Source of the DNA: Candidatus Polarisedimenticolia bacterium
GTDB taxonomy: Bacteria > Acidobacteriota > Polarisedimenticolia > Gp22-AA2
Direction: 5' to 3'
Assembly (NCBI GenBank): GCA_036001465.1
Contig: DASYUH010000011.1
Location: 1-51,972, forward strand
Length of the DNA: 51,972 nucleotides
Below the pieces are notes generated by a model. It was not told the origin of the DNA, searched no databases, and saw nothing but the letters and a program-made list of their open reading frames with translations. Position numbers and translations under genes: made by a program. This document shows, piece after piece, positions 46,174 to 51,972 of the stretch. Every line of letters begins with the position of its first letter. Positions within the stretch are counted from its first letter, which is position 1.

Positions 46174-47058
46174 ATGGAACGCGTGGACCTCTCGGTGCTC
46201 GTGGTCTCCTGGAACACGCGCGATCTCCTGCACGGCTGCCTGCGGGCGACGCTTGAAGCGGCGTCGGGGCTGTCCTTCGAGATCATCGTCGTGGACAACG
46301 CCTCCGGCGACGACAGCGCCGCGATGGTGCGGCGGGAGTTCGCGGCGGAGCCGCGCGTGCGGCTCATCGCGAACGCCCGCAACGAGAACTTCGCGCGCGG
46401 CAACAACCAGGCGTACGCCGCCTCGCGCGGCTCATGCGTCCTGGTCATGAACCCGGACGTCGTCCTGAACGGCGCCGCGCTCAGGGGGATGATCGACCAC
46501 CTGCGCGCCCGCCCCCAGGCGGGGATCGTGTCGTGCAACCTGGTCGGGACGGACGGCGTGCCGCAGTCGCTGCATCGGGCCTTCCCGACGCTGCCGATCG
46601 TGTTCGCCGTCTGGACGCGGATCGGCCGGTCTCTCGACCGCTGGCTGCTCTTCGGCCTGAACGGGCGGCGGTACCGGCTGCGATCGCGGCTGCGCTGGGG
46701 ACTCGCGGTCATCGACCAGGCGGCCGCCGCCTGCCTCCTGATCCGCCGGTCGACGGTCGAGGCCATCGGCGGGCTGTTCGACGAGCGGTTTCCGCTGTTC
46801 TTCAACGACGTCGATCTGTCGCGGCGGGTGCGCGACGCCGGCTTCGAAGTGCACGTGCGTTACGATCTCTCGGTCATCCACCACGGCCGGGCGAGCATCA
46901 GGCAGCTTCCCGAGGGGGCGCGCCGGCTCGAGCTGTACGAGGGGCTCGCCCGGTACTACGAAATCCACCGGCCGGGCTGGAGGGCGCGCCTCGTCCGCCT
47001 CATGGTCTCGGGGAACCGCCGCCGGGCGGCGCGCGCCGCCGCGTCGGCCAACGTCTGA
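46174..47058 (+). CDS. GT2 family glycosyltransferase, rhamnosyltransferase-like
   Basis: 294 aa. GT-A fold: DLSVLVVSWNTRDLLHGCL, then IIVVDNASGDDSAAMV, NENFARGNNQAY, VLVMNPDVVL (the DxD equivalent), and the acceptor region LFDERFPLFFNDVDLSRRVRDAGF. This is the WbbL/RfbF-like subgroup that adds rhamnose or similar sugars in O-antigen or wall polysaccharides. No membrane helices. Starts at the base after the small ORF. It is the last plus-strand gene of the glycan block and converges with the Omp85 gene with 16 bp between stops. Confidence 0.88.
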   Translation: MERVDLSVLVVSWNTRDLLHGCLRATLEAASGLSFEIIVVDNASGDDSAAMVRREFAAEPRVRLIANARNENFARGNNQAYAASRGSCVLVMNPDVVLNGAALRGMIDHLRARPQAGIVSCNLVGTDGVPQSLHRAFPTLPIVFAVWTRIGRSLDRWLLFGLNGRRYRLRSRLRWGLAVIDQAAAACLLIRRSTVEAIGGLFDERFPLFFNDVDLSRRVRDAGFEVHVRYDLSVIHHGRASIRQLPEGARRLELYEGLARYYEIHRPGWRARLVRLMVSGNRRRAARAAASANV

Positions 47059-47074
47059 TGGACCCCGTGGCTCC

Positions 47075-48778
47075 TCAGAACGCCTGCCCCGCGGTGAACG
47101 ACAGCACCCCTCGCGGGTTCTCTTCCTGTCCGACGCGGCTGACGGGATAGGCGTAGTCGAGGCGGATGACCGTCCCGCTCCCGCCGCGGGTCACGTCGAA
47201 CCGGAGGCCGATCCCGACGTCCCCCACGACGTCCCCCAGGTCCTCCCCCTTGCCGGCGCGCCAGACGAACCCGGCGTCGGAAAAACCGGCGAGGGCGATC
47301 GAGACCAGGTGCAGCCAGTCGTAGACCAGGTAGACCCGGTCCTCGACATTGAGCAGGAGGCGCTTGTTGCCGTCGAAGCGCCGGTTGTCGTACCCGCGCA
47401 ACCCCGACTCTCCCCCCAGCAGGAACTGCTTCTCGCCGTCCAGGTTGTGGCCCCAGGTCTGCTCGGCGTGGACGACGAGCGTCTGGCGCGGCAGGCCGAG
47501 GTAATAATGCCGGAGGTCGATCTGGGACACGAGGTTCTGCCCCGTCCCTGCCGCGACCCGGCCGGACGCGCCCGCTTCCAGGCGCGAGAAGGTGCTCGGA
47601 GACAGGTGGAGCCAGCGGCTGAACTGTCCGGAGAAGAACAGGCGGGTCCGATCGTCCCCCAGGAAGGTCGGGGACACGCCGAGCGAGACCGACCACTCGT
47701 TCCCCAGGTTCACGTCCTGGAAGCGATCGAACCGATCGAGATGGCTGGCCCGTTCGAAGCGCACGTCGCTGCTCTGGTACTCCGCCTCCAGGACACGAAA
47801 GCGGTGGTCCTCCGGAAGCGCGGGATAATCCGACCCGCCGATCGGCGGCTTGAGGACAAGCGGCCCTTCTCCTGGCTCGAGGTCGAATAGGTCGTCCTCG
47901 AACCTGAATCGGTAGATGAGCCGGCGCACCGTGTCGTACCCCGTGCGCAGGGCCCGGCCGTACCGCACGGTCAGGTCGCTGTGACGCTGGCGGAACCCGG
48001 GGGCGTCCTCGCCGTCCAGCTGCAGGGTGGTGATCTGCGAGAAATGGGATCCTCCGCCTCCGCCCGCCTGCGTGGTCAGAAGGGAGTAGAACGGCCGCCC
48101 GGCATCCGCCGAGTAGAGCATGCCGTCCGAACGATCGAAATAGTTCGCGGCAAACGTCCAGCGCGTCCCCAGGAGCCTCGAATCGGAGTACTCGACTCCG
48201 CCCGAATCGCGGTCCAGGTCCCGGCGGTACGACGCCCCGAGCCGTTTGCCGAGCCCCATGACATTGTCCTCGATGAAGGAGAAGCGGCCGGTCGTCTGGT
48301 TCCCCTCGCGCCTCAGGGACACGCTCGGCCGGGTCGTCCAGACGTCGCGCGTGCGCACCACGACGTCCACCCGGCCGTCGTCGCGCGGCAGCGTCACGAT
48401 GCGCGTGTTGTCGTGCAGGAAGCTCAGCCGCCTCAGATTGCGCTCCGATTCGTAGAGCACGGCCGGGTCGGCCGGGTCCCCCTCGGCGAACAGGAGCTCC
48501 CTCCGGATGATGCGCTCGCGCGTCTCGACGTGCAGCTTGTTGGCCAGGATGTAGGGGGCGTGGCGCTCGTCCGGGTCGTCCAGGTTGAAGACGTCGGTCC
48601 GCTCGATCTTGATCGAGGCGATCGCGGGGAAGGACCGTCCGGATGCTGCCGGGATGGAGGTCCTATCTTCGCCCGACGCCTGGGCCAGGGCGGCGGAGCA
48701 TGAAAAAAGGACGGGGAGCAGAAGGGGGACCGGGAGTCCCGAGAGAGATGCCGGTCGCAATCTTTTCCGTCCACCCAT
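47075..48778 (-). CDS. Omp85/BamA-TamA-like outer-membrane protein
   Basis: 567 aa. Signal peptide (LSGLPVPLLLPVLFSCSAALAQ). Residues ~50-150 hold one POTRA-like unit (RERIIRRELLFAEGDPADPAVLYESERNLRRLSFLHD), which is too few for a full BamA. The remainder is a barrel with the lid-loop motif GGESGLRGYDNRRFDGNK, where LRGY corresponds to the VRGF/Y signature of the family, and it ends in Phe (FTAGQAF), the outer-membrane insertion signal. The size fits small Omp85 or surface-antigen-type (D15) members such as TamA- or patatin-associated barrels. AAGGAG precedes the ATG. It is divergent from the cytochrome gene. Passenger or partner unknown. Confidence 0.85.
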   Translation of the reverse strand: MGGRKRLRPASLSGLPVPLLLPVLFSCSAALAQASGEDRTSIPAASGRSFPAIASIKIERTDVFNLDDPDERHAPYILANKLHVETRERIIRRELLFAEGDPADPAVLYESERNLRRLSFLHDNTRIVTLPRDDGRVDVVVRTRDVWTTRPSVSLRREGNQTTGRFSFIEDNVMGLGKRLGASYRRDLDRDSGGVEYSDSRLLGTRWTFAANYFDRSDGMLYSADAGRPFYSLLTTQAGGGGGSHFSQITTLQLDGEDAPGFRQRHSDLTVRYGRALRTGYDTVRRLIYRFRFEDDLFDLEPGEGPLVLKPPIGGSDYPALPEDHRFRVLEAEYQSSDVRFERASHLDRFDRFQDVNLGNEWSVSLGVSPTFLGDDRTRLFFSGQFSRWLHLSPSTFSRLEAGASGRVAAGTGQNLVSQIDLRHYYLGLPRQTLVVHAEQTWGHNLDGEKQFLLGGESGLRGYDNRRFDGNKRLLLNVEDRVYLVYDWLHLVSIALAGFSDAGFVWRAGKGEDLGDVVGDVGIGLRFDVTRGGSGTVIRLDYAYPVSRVGQEENPRGVLSFTAGQAF

Positions 48779-48977
48779 CGCGTCAACAACTCCTTGCTGA
48801 ATCGATTGATCCGTCGTAATTTCCCGCCAGCCATCTTATTATGCGCGGGCCGGCAGAACGGCGCAGGGGCAATCGGACGGCCGGCTCGATCGGACAGTCT
48901 TTCAGGCGCATCCCGCGTCCGTGCAGCAATTTAGATGCCGGACACGCGGACCGCAACCACGACGGGGTGGCGTATCC

Positions 48978-51972
48978 ATGCGAACCATAGCGTTCGGAGC
49001 GGGGATCCTTCTGCTGGGGCTGGCGTTCCCGGGCGAGGCCGGGGCGCAGTACGTCAATTTCGAGTCGTCGCAGGTCCATCCGATCGCGCTAACCCCTTCC
49101 GGGGGAAGGCTCCTGGTCGTCAACACCCCCGGAGCGCTCCTGGAGGTGTTCACGGTCCTGCCCGGAGGGGACCTTACCCCCCTGGCCCAGATTCCGGTCG
49201 GTCTCGAGCCGATCACGGTCGTCCCCCGCACCGAGTCGGAGGCCTGGGTGGTCAATCACCTGTCCGACACAATCAGCATCGTCGACCTGGGCCTGGGGAC
49301 CGTGGTGCGGACGCTGCCGGTCGGCGACGAGCCGACCGACGTCGTGTTCGCCTCGGGCCGCGCCTTCGTCGCGGTGTCCCAGGAAGATGCGGTCAAGGCC
49401 TTCAACCTCGCGGATCTCTCGCTCCCGCCGGCCCGGATCGACATGTTCGGCAGCGACACGCGCGCCCTGGCCGTCTCCCGGGACGCCACCCGGGTGTACG
49501 CGATTGTCCTCAACTCCGGCAATCAGACGACCGGAATCAACGCCAACGTCATCTTCGGGAACAATTCGGGGCTCAATCAGACCCGCCTGACGGCCCTCGG
49601 CCTGAACCCAATCGAATGCAGCGCGCCGCATCCACCGTATCCGCCGCTGCCGGCCGGCATCGCGCGCAACACGCTCCTGCCCGATCCTCCGAACGGCGGC
49701 GTGCCCCCCGTCGGCCTCATCGTCGGGTGGGACCAGGGGACCCAGAGCTGGCGTGACGACGCCGGCCAGGACTGGAGCATGTGCCTGCCGGTCAGGCTGC
49801 CGGACCACGACCTGTTCATCATCGACGCGACCACGCTCGGCGTCACGACCGTGGATCACCTAGGGACGACCTTGTTCGAGGTCTCGGTGAATCCGGCGAA
49901 CGGCCGGATCTACGTGCCGAACACCGAGGCCCGCAACCGCGTGCGCTTCGAGCATCCCCTGGGGGTGGGGGGACACGTCGTGGACAACCGGCTGACGATC
50001 GTCGATCCCGCCCAGGGGAACGCCGTGCGCATCGTCGACCTCAATGCCCACATCGACCGTCTGAGCGACCCGGCGACCAACCTGTCGGAGCGGCAGGCCA
50101 GCATCTCCCAGCCGGGGATGATGATCTGGAACCGGGCCGGGACGGCCGGCTACCTGACCGCCATCGGCTCGCGCCGGCTGTTCCGCGTCAGCCAGGGCTG
50201 CCTGGACGGTCCCGGGAACTACCCGGCCTGCGTCTTCGGACCATCGCGCGCCGCCCCGGATGCGGTCGAAGTGGGGGAGGGACCGACCGGCGTCGCCCTG
50301 AGGGAAGACCTGAACCGCCTCTACGTTCTCAATCGCTTCACGAACTCCATCGCGCTGGTCGACGCGCTGACCCTGTCCAAGGTCGGAGAGCTCGCGCTTC
50401 ACGACCCCTCCTCGCCGACGATCCGGAACGGCCGGCGCTTCCTGTACGACGGCATCGACACGTCGGGCCATGGCGACAACTCCTGCGCCTCCTGCCACAT
50501 CTCGGGGAACATGGACGAGCTGGGCTGGGACCTGGGGAACCCCGAAGGGAGTTTCGTGGCATACGGGACGCCCGGCGACAATATCCGGTTCATCGTGCCG
50601 CAGAACAACCAGCCGACGACGGTGCCGGCGCAGCCGCCGTTCTCGGCGCACACCGGGTTCGACCCGCAGAAGGGGCCGATGACGACACAGACCCTGCGCG
50701 GCATGCTCGAGCCCCTGCACTGGCGCGGCGACCGCGGCACGCTCAACGCCTTCAACAAGGCGTTCGTCGGGCTCCTGGGCTCGCGCGACATCGGCCCGAT
50801 CAACGGCGAGCCGGCCGGCCTGAGCGCCGCCCAGATGGAGCTGTTCCGCCAGTTCTCTCTCGGCATCGCCTTCCCGCCGAACCCGTTCCGGAACGTGGAC
50901 GACACGCTCCCGAACGCCCCGGTGACGATCCCCAACAACCCGTTCACCGGCAATCCGACCGAGGGGCTGAGGCTCTTCACGTCCGGCAGCACCGACGCGG
51001 GGCAGTCGTGCTCGGCCTGCCACGCCCTGCCGTTCGGAGCGGCCGGCGGCAAGCTCGGAGGATTGAGCCCGGGCGACCCGGATACCGCCAAGGCGGGACT
51101 GTTCAACGGCAACCTCGACGGCAGCCCGCACAGCGACCTGAAGGTGCCGCACAATCGCAACATGTACGAGAAGCTCGGCCCGCGGTTCGGTCCGCCGGGG
51201 ACCGCCATGCCGCCCGAATCCAAGGGGGGCTTCGGGTTCACGCATGACGGGTCGATACCCGACCTGGGAACTTTCCTGTCGGCGGGGGTGTTCAACCTCA
51301 CGGCCCAGGAGGCGCGCGACCTCACCGTGTTCCTGATGCACTTCCCGACCGGCATCCGGCCGTCCGTCGGGAAGAACCTGACGGTCCCGGCGGGCGCCCC
51401 GCCGACCGGGACGCCGCCGCAGGAGCAGCTGCTCTCGACTCTCCTGCTTCTCGGGAACCTCGCCGACGCCTCTCGCCACTGCGAGCTGGTGGCCTATGCG
51501 AGAGGCGCGTCCGGCCGCCTGCGGAGCTATTACCTGAACGGCGGGATCGGGTCGGGAGGGCTCTGGACAACCGACGTCGCCGGGGAGGCGCAGGTGAGCA
51601 CTCTGAACCTGCGCCAGGGCGCCACCGGGCCGGTGAGCTTCCTGTGCGCGACCCTCGGTTCGGGGTTGAGGCTCGGGGCCGATCGGGACCTGGACGGCCA
51701 CCTGAACGGCGAGGACTGCTCCCCCGGCGACGCGGCGGCTCCGTACCTGACGCCCGTCGAGGTGACCGGCCTCGCAGTCGGCGCGGCCTCCCCCGCGCAC
51801 CTGACCTGGGACGCCAACCAGCCGGCGGGGGCCGGCCCCGGAGTGACCTACGAGATCGCGGGCGGCGGCCTCCTGGCCCTCGGCGCTTCGGGCCTCGGGT
51901 CGGCGACCTCGTGCCTCGCCTCCGGTCTCGTGACGACGGCCTACGACGACACGCGCGTCTCGCCCTCCGCGG
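48978..51972 (+). CDS. Exported di-haem cytochrome c with beta-propeller and FN3-like tail, 3' end outside window
   Basis: At least 998 aa; the frame is open to the window end. Signal peptide MRTIAFGAGILLLGLAFPGEAGA. Residues ~30-470 contain YVTN-type propeller blades (VNHLSDTISIVDLGLGTVVRTLPVGDEPTDVVF; VALREDLNRLYVLNRFTNSIALVD). Two c-type haem sites follow: CASCH at 503-507 and CSACH at 678-682, set in a cytochrome-c-peroxidase-like/DUF1924-like region with GMLEPLHWRGDRGTL. Near 905 is an acidic metal-binding stretch (DRDLDGHLNGEDC), then from 928 an FN3-like module shared with the 17724 protein. Probably an extracellular or periplasmic redox or binding protein; the electron partner is unknown. 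Confidence 0.85.
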   Translation, partial: MRTIAFGAGILLLGLAFPGEAGAQYVNFESSQVHPIALTPSGGRLLVVNTPGALLEVFTVLPGGDLTPLAQIPVGLEPITVVPRTESEAWVVNHLSDTISIVDLGLGTVVRTLPVGDEPTDVVFASGRAFVAVSQEDAVKAFNLADLSLPPARIDMFGSDTRALAVSRDATRVYAIVLNSGNQTTGINANVIFGNNSGLNQTRLTALGLNPIECSAPHPPYPPLPAGIARNTLLPDPPNGGVPPVGLIVGWDQGTQSWRDDAGQDWSMCLPVRLPDHDLFIIDATTLGVTTVDHLGTTLFEVSVNPANGRIYVPNTEARNRVRFEHPLGVGGHVVDNRLTIVDPAQGNAVRIVDLNAHIDRLSDPATNLSERQASISQPGMMIWNRAGTAGYLTAIGSRRLFRVSQGCLDGPGNYPACVFGPSRAAPDAVEVGEGPTGVALREDLNRLYVLNRFTNSIALVDALTLSKVGELALHDPSSPTIRNGRRFLYDGIDTSGHGDNSCASCHISGNMDELGWDLGNPEGSFVAYGTPGDNIRFIVPQNNQPTTVPAQPPFSAHTGFDPQKGPMTTQTLRGMLEPLHWRGDRGTLNAFNKAFVGLLGSRDIGPINGEPAGLSAAQMELFRQFSLGIAFPPNPFRNVDDTLPNAPVTIPNNPFTGNPTEGLRLFTSGSTDAGQSCSACHALPFGAAGGKLGGLSPGDPDTAKAGLFNGNLDGSPHSDLKVPHNRNMYEKLGPRFGPPGTAMPPESKGGFGFTHDGSIPDLGTFLSAGVFNLTAQEARDLTVFLMHFPTGIRPSVGKNLTVPAGAPPTGTPPQEQLLSTLLLLGNLADASRHCELVAYARGASGRLRSYYLNGGIGSGGLWTTDVAGEAQVSTLNLRQGATGPVSFLCATLGSGLRLGADRDLDGHLNGEDCSPGDAAAPYLTPVEVTGLAVGAASPAHLTWDANQPAGAGPGVTYEIAGGGLLALGASGLGSATSCLASGLVTTAYDDTRVSPSA

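Overview
The window is about 52 kb of GC-rich bacterial DNA with a diderm (Gram-negative) gene set: a TonB-dependent receptor, an Omp85 barrel, many exported proteins and no phage or plasmid backbone. A TonB receptor with a carboxypeptidase-like N-terminus, a DUF5916 protein, a class I lysyl-tRNA synthetase and MopE-type metal-binding tails together suggest Acidobacteriota or a close relative. This is inference; no rRNA gene is present to settle it.

Layout. 1-559 is the 3' part of an HNH nuclease gene. 621-8596 is a protein-quality-control and housekeeping run: tig, clpP, clpX, lon, engB (ysxC) and rho, behind a good sigma70-type promoter. 8692-11708 holds two exported proteins (PEGA and CBM9/DUF5916). 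11738-15492 is a translation-termination block (rpmE, prfA, prmC) followed by moeA; prmC appears to start at CTG. 15620-17568 is an insertion sequence whose boundaries can be read directly: 13/15 terminal inverted repeats, a 9-bp target duplication, a DUF6788 gene and a DDE transposase broken by one -1 frameshift. 17724-20774 is a lower-GC exported protein with four tandem repeats of about 85 residues. A REC-PilZ response regulator follows.

21634-31046 is a minus-strand block: an SPFH-like/alkaline-phosphatase-type phosphodiesterase/TPR fusion, a TonB receptor with a clear terminator, a protease-like/TPR protein and a processive GT2 glycosyltransferase. 31075-37801 is a plus-strand string linked by ATGA overlaps or short gaps: a GT-C glycosyltransferase, a FabF-like ketosynthase, a geranylgeranyl-reductase-type flavoprotein, an ICMT-like methyltransferase, a class I LysRS and a TlpA-type thioredoxin. 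An FGGY kinase runs the other way. 39374-47058 is a surface-glycan block: polysaccharide deacetylase, SAM methyltransferase, UGM/amine-oxidase-like flavoprotein, a 57-codon glycosyltransferase remnant, asparagine-synthetase-type amidotransferase, glycosyltransferase, a small basic ORF and a GT2 enzyme. An Omp85 protein (minus strand) and a di-haem cytochrome with a beta-propeller (running off the right edge) close the window.

Most notable points: (i) the 17724 and 48978 genes, 30 kb apart and otherwise unrelated, share an acidic metal-binding plus FN3-like C-terminal module, suggesting a common surface or secretion tail; (ii) the tandem repeat in the 17724 protein is not one I recognise; (iii) the ketosynthase/flavoprotein/ICMT trio looks like a small lipid or polyketide route; (iv) an SPFH-like domain seems fused to a phosphodiesterase and TPRs; (v) several genes have a -10 element only 6-8 nt before the start codon, pointing to leaderless mRNAs; (vi) non-canonical CTG and possibly ATT starts are supported by good Shine-Dalgarno sites.
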